Below are positions 50,301 through 58,873 of a stretch of 64,000 nucleotides of DNA, in pieces. Location of the stretch: positions 296,930 through 360,929 of the forward strand of contig JAKLJL010000003.1 in assembly GCA_023151185.1 (NCBI GenBank), in the 5' to 3' direction. The notes under the pieces are model-generated. The model searched no databases. It saw only the letters and a list, made by a program, of their open reading frames with translations, and had not been told where the DNA came from. Within the stretch, counting starts at the first letter, position 1, and every line of letters begins with the position of its first letter. Both the position numbers and the translations under genes were made by a program. This stretch comes from Bacteroidota bacterium. GTDB lineage: Bacteria; Bacteroidota; JABWAT01.

Positions 50301-50662
50301 CAGACACCCTTCCGCAGGTTGAAACTTACCATGCTGATGTCAACCAGATCCTACATGCCCTAATATCGAATGCGGCCGAAGCAATGACTGGTGGGGGAGT
50401 TCTGACCGTTTCATCCGGAATGGAAGACGGCCGGGTGGTACTATCCGTTTCGGATACCGGACCGGGCATTCCCGAAGAAAATAAGAACCTGATATTTGAA
50501 CCGTTTTTTACAACCCGGCCGGTCGGTACAGCACAGGGTCTCGGGCTTGCCATCTGCCAGTCTCTGGCCGTCCGCCTGAAGGCCGATCTGACCTTTTCCA
50601 GTCAGTCCGGTGGACCGACCACCTTTTCTTTATCTCTCCCGCTTCTATTCCCAGCCGGCTAA
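47357..50662 (+). CDS. Two-component-like sensor histidine kinase with beta-propeller sensor and Y_Y_Y domain
   Basis: ATG 47357 opens a signal peptide (ORF track start 47303 is upstream); propeller motifs (GVMYFGNTNGLMEYDGTAWRKIPV); Y_Y_Y (YQYYLDGLEDGWSDWNNEPFKVYTSLPEGTYTFHARAKN); H-box MASLGQMTAGLAHEINNPLNFI; HATPase VSDTGPGIPEENKNLIFEPFFTTRPVGTAQGLGL. Confidence 0.93.
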   Translation: MKPILLSGLYLFLTTGFILASAAGPLKAQQHENGFPFIRNFSPSEYEDHDQNWSVTQDRRGVMYFGNTNGLMEYDGTAWRKIPVSNRSVVRSLATDQAGTVFIGAKAEFGFLAADISGRPVYRSLIPLVDSAFRSFSDVWKVLPTRQGVFFQTAKFLFRYKEGKITVWKSGKTFHNSFSAGGRLFIRETETGLLELTGDSLALLPGGGRFSEERIYGILQNDTNRFTILTRQSGFFRMDASGINPWVCEAGSELKSAQPYDLVRMGDGQMLIATLTQGLLIADSSGRISARINKENGLQDNVVFSVFPDRNGTIWTAMSKGISRIHWQSPVSFFQSGHGLDGQVVTLISQEKTVYAGTFSGLFRWETDRFKKIPEIGGIIIGLTASGQDVFASEPDRLFLIRKNKTRLIVKESFQCLKASSRFPDMIYAGLKDGCGILRKRNGSWVWEGKIPGLDREIRTIEESDRFIWFGSIFQGVSRLTLSEEALKTGTGLVHFGLESGLPELKDLEVTRDSKGIVFLTRKGIYRPEENSGKILPDLAYQALFQGDYRVFKFAESPAGAFCFYANDRVGIARRDSSGNLYWLFKPFKNWFPEDQVNVILPDGPEAFWLGSMRGLIHADARHPAPVPDSQTGVILRSITLAKDSVLVGGFGDPHLPAISYSGKELRFELAAPFYDQEQVVRYQYYLDGLEDGWSDWNNEPFKVYTSLPEGTYTFHARAKNYQDWVTPETVLTFTVLPPWYRTWWMYGIYLGLLAAFIWILLKIQAKKSRQKSKEILDRQKEESRLKEAELRAEAAEAKERILSAQREAEQAELENARRISEINRQLTTALDELKSAQIQLVQTARMASLGQMTAGLAHEINNPLNFIRSGSEILRKDINDLQNLLAEARSLLAGNESLLAAFREIELKTDTEALFPEIEEQLHAIEWGTERTAAIIRNLRKFTRLDEQVLKKADINESLLATADLFKHRLPEGIRLIVSPADTLPQVETYHADVNQILHALISNAAEAMTGGGVLTVSSGMEDGRVVLSVSDTGPGIPEENKNLIFEPFFTTRPVGTAQGLGLAICQSLAVRLKADLTFSSQSGGPTTFSLSLPLLFPAG

Positions 50663-50672
50663 ATATTTTGAC

Positions 50673-50700
50673 GGAAACTATTGACACTAAAATAGTTTCC
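50673..50700. promoter_or_regulatory. Perfect inverted repeat, likely TetR operator
   Basis: GGAAACTATT-N8-AATAGTTTCC; overlaps TTG (50681) upstream of TAGCTTTG (50704-50711). Confidence 0.75.
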
Positions 50701-50713
50701 GTGTAGCTTTGCA

Positions 50714-50741
50714 GGAAACCAAGTAAACGAAAATAGTTTCC
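50714..50741. promoter_or_regulatory. Second, imperfect operator-like repeat next to the tetR start codon
   Basis: GGAAAC...(A)AATAGTTTCC ending 1 bp before ATG at 50743; shares AATAGTTTCC with the first operator. Confidence 0.6.
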
Positions 50742-50742
50742 T

Positions 50743-51306
50743 ATGCAGCAAACCATTCTGGAAAAAGCACTCGCCCGGTTTATGGAATCCGGATTTAACC
50801 GGGTAACGACCGACGACCTTTCGGGTGATCTGGGTATCAGCAAGAAAACCCTGTACAAGTATTATGAAACCAAAGATGCTCTGGTCGATGCCGTTTTCGA
50901 GTATCTCATGAACTCCATCCGAAAAAAAATTGAAGCCGTTACGGCCGATCCCGATCTGAACGCTCTTCAGAAACTGGAAAAAATGTTCGAGACCATATCG
51001 GATTACGTGTTCCGGGTTTCGAAACAAACCTTTGTGGATCTGCAGAAATCCAGACCGGATCTGTTTCAGAAAATGCTGGACTTCCGTGCCCGCCAGGTGA
51101 AGCGGAACCTGCAGATCATGATGGAGCAGGGCCAGCGGGAAGGACTCATCCGGGAGGATCTGGATATCACTCTGGCCATCGACATGTTTCTGGCGGTAAT
51201 CAACGGAATTATGGTCCCAGATTACCTGATCAATTCATCCCACACGCCAAAAACAGCTTTTAAAACTATTTACACCACTGTATTAAACGGAATTATTAAA
51301 CGATAG
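50743..51306 (+). CDS. TetR/AcrR-family transcriptional regulator
   Basis: 187 aa; ILEKALARFMESGFNRVTTDDLSGDLGISKKTLYKYYETKDALVDAVF. Confidence 0.93.
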   Translation: MQQTILEKALARFMESGFNRVTTDDLSGDLGISKKTLYKYYETKDALVDAVFEYLMNSIRKKIEAVTADPDLNALQKLEKMFETISDYVFRVSKQTFVDLQKSRPDLFQKMLDFRARQVKRNLQIMMEQGQREGLIREDLDITLAIDMFLAVINGIMVPDYLINSSHTPKTAFKTIYTTVLNGIIKR

Positions 51307-51315
51307 GAACACTCC

Positions 51316-52281
51316 ATGAAAACTCTATTTCCTTTTCTGCTCCTGCCTGCCCTGCTGGCTGCCTGTGCAGACAACGGCCGGATTGAAGCAACCGGAACAC
51401 TTGAAGGTGATGACGTGACCCTGAGTGCACTGGTTTCAGGTCCGGTTCTGACGGTCCTTAAAAAAGAAGGAGATCCCGTAACCGCCGGTGAGGTTCTGGT
51501 GATTCTGGATACAACCGATTACCATTTTCAGGAACTGCAGGCCCGGGCAGCCCTGACTCAGGCCCGTGCCGCCTGGGACCTGGTCCGGAACGGCGTCCGG
51601 CAGGAAGACCTGCGGGTTGCCGAAGAGGCTGTTTCGGCTGCCAAGGCGAATCTGGAACTGGCCCGGCGGGATAAAAAACGTCTCGAAGACCTGCTGAAAA
51701 CCCAGTCTGCCACCCAGAAACAGGCAGATGATGCCGCCACCCGTGCCGAAATCGCTGCCGCAACCTGGCAGCAGGCTCAGGAAACCTGGCAGAAACTGGT
51801 CAGAGGAGCCCGGCGGGAAGACCTTGAAATGGCAAGAGGACGGATGGAACAGGCCGAAGCGGTCTGGAAACTGGCAGCTAAAAAACGGGATGATTGCTCC
51901 GTTAAAAGCCCGGCCGCCGGAATTCTGACCACACTGGCGGTTGCTGCCGGTGAACTGGTTCTGCCCGGATCGCAGGTAGCCATTATTTCGGACGGGAAAA
52001 ACCTGAAAATGAGTATCTACCTGAAGGAGCCTGACCTGGGATTTGTTTCCGTCGGGGATACCGTTGCCATCCGGGTGGATTCGTTTGAGGACCGTGACTT
52101 TCCGGCTGTGGTGACCTATCTGTCACCGAAAGCAGAGTTTACCCCGAAGAACATCCAGTCGAAAGACGACCGGGTGAAACTGGTTTTTGAAGCCCGCCTC
52201 ACAGTACCCAACCCAGATGGCAGTCTGAAGGCCGGAATGCCGGGGGATGCTTTCATCACCAAACCGGAAACGTCGAAATGA
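51316..52281 (+). CDS. HlyD-family efflux adaptor (YbhG-like)
   Basis: 321 aa; lipobox (LLPALLAAC), GPVLTVLKKEGDPVTAGEVLVILD, long coiled-coil, PDGSLKAGMPGDAFI. Confidence 0.9.
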   Translation: MKTLFPFLLLPALLAACADNGRIEATGTLEGDDVTLSALVSGPVLTVLKKEGDPVTAGEVLVILDTTDYHFQELQARAALTQARAAWDLVRNGVRQEDLRVAEEAVSAAKANLELARRDKKRLEDLLKTQSATQKQADDAATRAEIAAATWQQAQETWQKLVRGARREDLEMARGRMEQAEAVWKLAAKKRDDCSVKSPAAGILTTLAVAAGELVLPGSQVAIISDGKNLKMSIYLKEPDLGFVSVGDTVAIRVDSFEDRDFPAVVTYLSPKAEFTPKNIQSKDDRVKLVFEARLTVPNPDGSLKAGMPGDAFITKPETSK

Positions 52282-53189
52282 CAGCTTTGTCCATAACCGG
52301 ATGCAGCCACCGGTTTGGTCCGGTTCAGGCTCTGGATTCCGTCAGCCTTGAGGTCAGGAAAGGGGAACTGTTTGGACTGATCGGTCCGGATGGAGCCGGA
52401 AAGTCGACCCTGATCCGCAGTGCACTGGGAATTCATCAGCCCGATTCGGGAACTTTCACCTTTTTCGGGGAAGACCGGAAGGTTAACCCGTTGGTCGTCA
52501 AAGACCGGGTTGGTTACCTGAGTCAGCAGTTTTCGCTGTATGAGGATATGACTGTAAGTGAAAATATCCGGTTTTTTGCTGAAATTCACGGGGTTGAAGG
52601 CTATGAAAGCCGTCAGCGGGAGTTGCTGGCCTTTACCCGGATGGAGGCTTTCGGTGACCGGCTGGCCGGACAGCTTTCCGGCGGGATGAAACAAAAACTG
52701 GCTCTTGCCTGCACCCTCATCCACCAGCCCGATTTAATTATTCTGGATGAACCCACAACCGGCGTTGATCCCCTTTCCCGACGTGATTTCTGGCGCATTC
52801 TCACCGATCTGATCCGGCAGGGACTGGCCATACTCGTTGCCACACCCTACATGGATGAGGCAGAACGGTGTCACCGGGTTGGGCTGATCAACGCCGGCCA
52901 TATTTTAACGGTTGCCTCGCCAGGTGAACTCAGGGAATCGCTGGGGAAAAAGGTACTGGAACTGATCCCGGATGAACCCCGGAAAGTACTGGCAGAAACC
53001 GGTGTTCTCTTTCCCGGAATCCCGGCCCACCTGCTGGGGGAACGGATTCAGTTGCTGATTCCGTCTGACCAGAATCCGGAAGACCTGATCAACCAGCTTT
53101 CCCGTCACGGAATTACCATTCGGCACTGGCGGGAACTGGATCCTACCATGGAAACCATTTTTATCCACCAGATTTCAGGACATACATGA
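52278..53189 (+). CDS. ABC transporter ATP-binding protein 1 (ABC-2 export)
   Basis: 303 aa; Walker A GPDGAGKST, signature LSGGMKQKLALA, Walker B LIILDEPTTGVD. Confidence 0.95.
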   Translation: MTALSITGCSHRFGPVQALDSVSLEVRKGELFGLIGPDGAGKSTLIRSALGIHQPDSGTFTFFGEDRKVNPLVVKDRVGYLSQQFSLYEDMTVSENIRFFAEIHGVEGYESRQRELLAFTRMEAFGDRLAGQLSGGMKQKLALACTLIHQPDLIILDEPTTGVDPLSRRDFWRILTDLIRQGLAILVATPYMDEAERCHRVGLINAGHILTVASPGELRESLGKKVLELIPDEPRKVLAETGVLFPGIPAHLLGERIQLLIPSDQNPEDLINQLSRHGITIRHWRELDPTMETIFIHQISGHT

Positions 53190-54475
53190 AACCTGTTTAT
53201 TTACTTTTTCTGACCCTGCTGCCGGCTGCAGGAACTGCCCAGCCGGTTTTGAGTTTAAAAGAAGCCATCCGGCAGGCCCTGACAGCCCACGAATCAGTTC
53301 GGATAGATGAACTGAAAGTTCAGTCTGCTGCTGTAACTGCCGGCCAGGCCCTGAACAACCGGCTGCCAACCGTGAAGCTGACCGGCCGGTTCACCCATCA
53401 ATCCGAAGTCGATCCGTTCAGAATCCCTCTGGATACCCCGATGGGACCGATTGACAAGGAACTGGTGGGGTCTATTCAGGATGCCGGAGCCTTTCGGCTG
53501 ACCCTCAGCCAACCGTTGTTTGCCGGGTTCAAACTTCAATCTGCCCAGAAAGCCGCCGACTGGAATGAACGGGCAGCCGGAATGGATCTGGAAACCCGGA
53601 AGACCGAACTGGCTCTGGCCGTTACCCGGTCATTCGGGCAGGTTATTCTGGCAGAAAAGCAGTTAGAAGTAACCCGGAAACTTGCCGAAACCCTGGCCAA
53701 ACGGTTTACCGATGCCGAAGCCGGTTTTGCTTCGGGACTTCTGACCGAGCCGGATGTACTCACCATCCGGGTGAAACAAACCGAAACCCAGGCCGAATTG
53801 ATTTATGCAGAAGAGAAAGTCCGCCTTGCCCGGCTGAATCTGGGCCAATGGATCGGCAGGGAAGGACCGGTGACCGATTCAGTAAAAACGGCAACCGGTG
53901 AACCGGATCTGGCCGGAACAGCCCGGCGTCCCGAGACGGAAAGCCTCGTGCTCAGAGAAAAGGCAGCCGGTGAACTGAAAACCGCTGCCCGGGGTGACTG
54001 GTTTCCTTCGGTTGCTTTCCAGGCCAATTACGATTATGCCAACCCCAATTCCCGGTATTTCCCGCCGGAAAATGTCTGGAATAAATCCTGGGATGTTTCC
54101 CTGCTGATTTCGTTCGATGTCTGGACCTGGAATACCCGGTCGCTGCAATCACAGCAGGCCGAAATCACCCTCAATCAGGTTCAGTTGCAGAAATCCCTGC
54201 TGGATAAATCCATCCGGATCGAGCAGGAAAGTGCTGCAGCCTCGGTTCAGCGGGCAGAGAAAATGGTCAGTGTCATGGAATTGCTGGTATCACAAACCCG
54301 GAAAAAGGCCGATCAGCTCGGAAATCAGTTCCGGGCCGGAATGGCAACTCCGGCTGATGTGATGGAAGGTGATACAGCCGCCGCCCAGGCTGAACTTCAG
54401 CTTGAAGGTGCCCGGGTTTCACTCATGGCCGAACGGATGGCCAAAGCCAAAGCAGACGGAAGACTTGCACTATGA
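53186..54475 (+). CDS. TolC-family outer-membrane efflux protein
   Basis: 429 aa; signal peptide; LSLKEAIRQALTAHESVRI, TLSQPLFAGFKLQSAQKAADWNERAA. Confidence 0.92.
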   Translation: MKPVYLLFLTLLPAAGTAQPVLSLKEAIRQALTAHESVRIDELKVQSAAVTAGQALNNRLPTVKLTGRFTHQSEVDPFRIPLDTPMGPIDKELVGSIQDAGAFRLTLSQPLFAGFKLQSAQKAADWNERAAGMDLETRKTELALAVTRSFGQVILAEKQLEVTRKLAETLAKRFTDAEAGFASGLLTEPDVLTIRVKQTETQAELIYAEEKVRLARLNLGQWIGREGPVTDSVKTATGEPDLAGTARRPETESLVLREKAAGELKTAARGDWFPSVAFQANYDYANPNSRYFPPENVWNKSWDVSLLISFDVWTWNTRSLQSQQAEITLNQVQLQKSLLDKSIRIEQESAAASVQRAEKMVSVMELLVSQTRKKADQLGNQFRAGMATPADVMEGDTAAAQAELQLEGARVSLMAERMAKAKADGRLAL

Positions 54476-55431
54476 CTGAAAACTGGTCGGTGACTGTTGA
54501 TCACCTGAGCCGCCATTTCGGATCTTTTAAGGCGGTTGATGAGGTCTCGTTCAAGGTCAGGAAAGGTGAAATTTTCGGATTCCTCGGTCCGAACGGATCG
54601 GGAAAATCGACCACCATCCGGATGCTGTGCGGACTGCTGCTCCCGACATCGGGAACCGGAACCGTAGCCGGGCTGGATATTACCACTCAGGCAGAAGCCG
54701 TGAAAGGCCGGATCGGATACATGAGCCAGAGGTTTAGTCTGTACACTGATTTAACCGTTGTGCAGAATCTGGAATTCTGGTCAACCCTGTACCGGGTGCC
54801 GCCGGAAGACCGCAAAACCCGGATTCCCGACTTCATCCGTCTGGTGCAGTTAACCGGATTCGAAGACCGGCTGGCCGGCGATCTGCCGGGCGGCATCCGT
54901 CAGCGGCTGGCTCTGGCCTGCTCGATGGTTCATAACCCGGCTGTTCTTTTTCTCGACGAACCGACCGGCGGAGTTGATCCGGTTTCCAGGCGGAATTTCT
55001 GGTCGATTATTGATCAGGTCTCGGCCCGGGGGACCACGGTTTTTGTAACCACACACTTTCTCGATGAGGCCGAATATTGCCATACCATCGGGCTGATCCA
55101 CAATTCCAAGCTGATTGCCCTCGGGTCACCGGCCGAACTTAAATCGGACTCCATGAAATCAGTCTCCGTCGAAATTTTATGTTCCGATCCGGTTTCAGGG
55201 CTCGACAGTCTGGGACGGAATCCGCTGGTCAGTGACGTATCACTCTTTGGCCTCAGTCTGCATGCCATGCTTCAGGAAGGAACCGTGCTGACCGATGACA
55301 TCCGCATGGCTCTGACGGAAAGTCTGGAACAGGACGGCCAGAACGTCCGGTCAGTCAGCCAGATTGTGCCGAGTCTGGAGGATGTCTTCATCCACCTGAT
55401 TGAACAGAACAGAAAGGAAACAGTCCCATGA
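54472..55431 (+). CDS. ABC transporter ATP-binding protein 2 (ABC-2 export)
   Basis: 319 aa; Walker A GPNGSGKST, signature-like LPGGIRQRLALA, Walker B VLFLDEPTGGVDP. Confidence 0.95.
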   Translation: MTENWSVTVDHLSRHFGSFKAVDEVSFKVRKGEIFGFLGPNGSGKSTTIRMLCGLLLPTSGTGTVAGLDITTQAEAVKGRIGYMSQRFSLYTDLTVVQNLEFWSTLYRVPPEDRKTRIPDFIRLVQLTGFEDRLAGDLPGGIRQRLALACSMVHNPAVLFLDEPTGGVDPVSRRNFWSIIDQVSARGTTVFVTTHFLDEAEYCHTIGLIHNSKLIALGSPAELKSDSMKSVSVEILCSDPVSGLDSLGRNPLVSDVSLFGLSLHAMLQEGTVLTDDIRMALTESLEQDGQNVRSVSQIVPSLEDVFIHLIEQNRKETVP

Positions 55432-56573
55432 AACGCCCGGGAGGTGCTGCAAGGCGGATTTCTGCCATGGTCAGGAAAGAATTTATCCAGATCAGCCGGG
55501 ATAAACGCAGTCTGGGAATCCTGATCTTTCTGCCCGTTTTCATGCTGGTAATGTTTGGCTATGCCCTGACGTTTGATATCAGTGAATCGCCGGTGGCGAT
55601 TGTGGATGAAGATCAGACGGCTGCTTCCAGATCACTGGCGGATGCCCTGTTTCAGACCCAGTTTTTTTCACCCGGTCCGGTTCTTCAGTCGGTCAGGGAT
55701 GCCGCCGGAATTCTTGATTCCCGGAAGGCAACGGTGGTTCTCATCATCCCGAAAGGATTTTCTGCGGATATTACCGCCCGGCGGGTAACCCCGGTTCAGG
55801 TTCTCATCGACGGCAGCAATGCCAATGAAGCCACCATGATCAAAACTTACACCGAACAGATTATCGGCGACTGGAATGCCGGTATCCGGCAGGAATTTCT
55901 GAACAGCAGGGGAATCAACCTTCAGCTGCCTTTCGACATCCGGGCCAGAATCTGGTACAATCCCGAACTTAAAAGCTCCATTTACCTCGTCCCCGGTCTG
56001 GTTGTGTACATCCTGATGATTACGGCTGTGATTTCGACGGCGGTTTCAGTGGTGAAAGAACGGGAACGCCGCACCCTGGAGCAACTCATGATTTCACCTC
56101 TGCGCCCCATGGAAATGATCGCCGGTAAAACCCTGCCCTATCTGCTGATTTCACTCGGGGCCGCCTATGCCATTCTCACTGCGGGGTATTTTCTCTTCGG
56201 AGCCACGATAAAGGGAAGTCATCTCGAACTGTTTCTGGTCGTCTTTCTCTTTCTGCTTGGCGGACTTGCCCTCGGGCTCGTGGTCTCAACCGTGGCGCCG
56301 AACCAGCAGGTTGCCTTTCTGGCGGCGACGTTTCTTTCGGTACTTCCCACCATTCTGCTGTCGGGGTTTATGTTTCCCATCGACTCGATGCCCTGGTTCC
56401 TCCAGTGGTTTTCCTACATTTTTCCGGCGAGATATTTTCTCGAAAGTCTCAGGTTTATCGTGATCAAAGGTGCGGATATCACCGCTTACTGGACCGACGT
56501 TGCCGGACTGGTGATTTACCTGCTGATTCTGGTCAATATCGCCCGGGTTAAACTTAATTCGATTTTCAGGTAA
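55428..56573 (+). CDS. ABC-2 type permease 1
   Basis: 381 aa; MVRKEFIQISRDKRSLGILIFLPVFMLVMFGYAL, KERERRTLEQLMISPLRPMEMIAGKTLPY. Confidence 0.93.
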   Translation: MKRPGGAARRISAMVRKEFIQISRDKRSLGILIFLPVFMLVMFGYALTFDISESPVAIVDEDQTAASRSLADALFQTQFFSPGPVLQSVRDAAGILDSRKATVVLIIPKGFSADITARRVTPVQVLIDGSNANEATMIKTYTEQIIGDWNAGIRQEFLNSRGINLQLPFDIRARIWYNPELKSSIYLVPGLVVYILMITAVISTAVSVVKERERRTLEQLMISPLRPMEMIAGKTLPYLLISLGAAYAILTAGYFLFGATIKGSHLELFLVVFLFLLGGLALGLVVSTVAPNQQVAFLAATFLSVLPTILLSGFMFPIDSMPWFLQWFSYIFPARYFLESLRFIVIKGADITAYWTDVAGLVIYLLILVNIARVKLNSIFR

Positions 56574-56577
56574 CCGA

Positions 56578-57705
56578 ATGGAATCCATTATCGCCATGAT
56601 CCGGAAGGAGTTTCATCAGCTCCGGCAGGACCGGAAACTGCTGGCCCTGTCACTGATTGCCCCCATCGTTCAGATCACCCTGCTCAGCTATGCAGCCCGG
56701 ATTGATGTGAAGGATGTCAAAATTGCTATTGTGGATCCGGATCCGACAGCTTACACACTGGAAGTGAAACGGAAATTCGAAGCGTCCGGACTTTTTCGGG
56801 TCGTCCGGGTGGATAGTCACGACCGGGAGGCGGCTCACCTGCTGGATGCCGGTCTGGTCAGAATGGTGCTGGTGCTGCCCGAGGACTTTTCCCGGAACCG
56901 GCTTGCCGGAAAAACCGCCACTGTTCAGCTTCTGGTGGATGGTGCCGATGGCAATACGGCCGGAATTGCCATGGGGTATGCCGCCGGAATTCTGGGCGAA
57001 CTGGGACAGACCATCCTCACCGAAAAATTCAACCGGTCCGGGCAGAGACTCACTTTGGGGCAGGCAGAACCCAGAACCCGGGTGTGGTACAATCCGGAAC
57101 TGGAAACCATGAACTTTATGGTGCCCGGTGTGCTGAGTCTGGTTCTGCTGATTGCAACGACGATTACGACCGCCCTTTCGATTGTGAAGGAAAAAGAAAA
57201 CGGGAATCTGGAACAGCTCATCGTAACCCCGATCAAATCGTGGCAGATCATGTTAGGGAAACTGCTTCCTTACTCGATCACCGCCACCATCGTGGTTCTG
57301 GTCATCCTGGTTATCAACCATTTTCTTATGCAGGCTCCCTTCAGAGGGAACCTTCTTACCATGATGCTGCTGGTTTATGTGTATCTGATCACCACCCTGG
57401 GACTCGGACTTTTAATCTCATCCGTGTCGAACAATCAGCAGCAGGCAGCCCTGACGACTGTTTTTATGGTGTTCCCGCCCATGGTCTTTTTTTCCGGATT
57501 TATTTTCCCGGTTGAAAATATGCCGGTGGTGATTCAGTGGATTTCCTGGGTGGTCCCGATGAAATACTTTCTGATTATCATCCGGGGTATTTTTCTGAAA
57601 GGTGTCGGGCTGGAGGTGCTGTGGCCCGAATTTCTGGCTCTGTTTGTATTCTCGGTAATGCTGTTTTCGCTGGCTGTTCTCAGGTTCCGGAAAACCATGG
57701 ACTGA
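56578..57705 (+). CDS. ABC-2 type permease 2
   Basis: 375 aa; MIRKEFHQLRQDRKLLALSLIAPIVQITLLSYA, KEKENGNLEQLIVTPIKSWQIMLGKLLPY. Confidence 0.93.
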   Translation: MESIIAMIRKEFHQLRQDRKLLALSLIAPIVQITLLSYAARIDVKDVKIAIVDPDPTAYTLEVKRKFEASGLFRVVRVDSHDREAAHLLDAGLVRMVLVLPEDFSRNRLAGKTATVQLLVDGADGNTAGIAMGYAAGILGELGQTILTEKFNRSGQRLTLGQAEPRTRVWYNPELETMNFMVPGVLSLVLLIATTITTALSIVKEKENGNLEQLIVTPIKSWQIMLGKLLPYSITATIVVLVILVINHFLMQAPFRGNLLTMMLLVYVYLITTLGLGLLISSVSNNQQQAALTTVFMVFPPMVFFSGFIFPVENMPVVIQWISWVVPMKYFLIIIRGIFLKGVGLEVLWPEFLALFVFSVMLFSLAVLRFRKTMD

Positions 57706-58873
57706 CCCCTAATCCTGTCCCTCCCCACTCCCCGGGGAGAGAAAAATAAAGCTTCCCTTTAGGCTTTCCTTTGGGCCTTTGGGTTTCAGGAGTTTCCCTT
57801 TTGGTAGAACCGGCACACCACTTCCGCAACGATTGACGGATAGACTCAGAAACCAGGAAAGCGGAAGGTTAAGCCGGAGTTAAGGAAGCACAGCCGCTTA
57901 TAGAATTAGATAATATTTTGTTTAAAAAGGTATGAATGTTTTGCAGGTAACTTAAATAGAATTTCCTGATTGGGCTAAAATGGTCTGATTTAAGTAAAGA
58001 TCGAATTGGGAATATTCAGGTAACTGAACAGGCTCTGATTAGAATGAACAAACAACGTAAAGATCTGAATAAAAAGATGTTACATGTTTTATCTGGAATA
58101 GAAAATATAGTTTACCGCCCGTGAAGTTAGCCGATTTCTGATTCATTTAGAATTGTGAATAATATCACATAAATGACACGAAATGTAAGAAATAAATACT
58201 AAACAGATAAAGATAGATAGCAAGTGAAGTATAAATGTACCATATTTAAGTAAAGGCATGTAGTTAAAGGTTTTTAAAAAAACGCCTTGTTTTCGAGTCT
58301 AGTGCAGTTTTCAATTATGGATTTTGCACATACGAAAACAACATAATTATCTTGAATTAATAACGTAGCTTTGGAGAAAAAATGAAAACCGGTTATATTT
58401 CAATTCAAAATCGAATAGTACTCTATAGAACAAGATATATTTTCAAGTATTGTGTTTTATTAACAATTGCAATTATTATTTCCACAATTTCATTTGGGCA
58501 GGTTTTTGAGAAAGAATCTTTCCCTGGTCAAATTATACTTAATATTGACCAGACTTCCGCAAATAGACTAATTTCAGACCAAATGTCCGAATTTCTTTTT
58601 CCCAATAAGAAAACATTCGAATTGCAGGGATTTACTATTAATTTATCCTTTCTTAAAAGGCCTTTTGTTGACAATTATACACAGATTGGTATAAAAATAC
58701 CAATTAGCTATGAAGTCGTAGGATCAAATTATTCTGACAGTTTAGTTATTTTTGCACCGCTTGAGAGCGCAAGTATTCATTGGGAGATGGAGGCTAATAA
58801 TAATAGTACAAAATCTCAGGGAATTTATGTTAAACTAGCAAAAGAAAGTATGACTAATCAAGTAAATAGTTTA

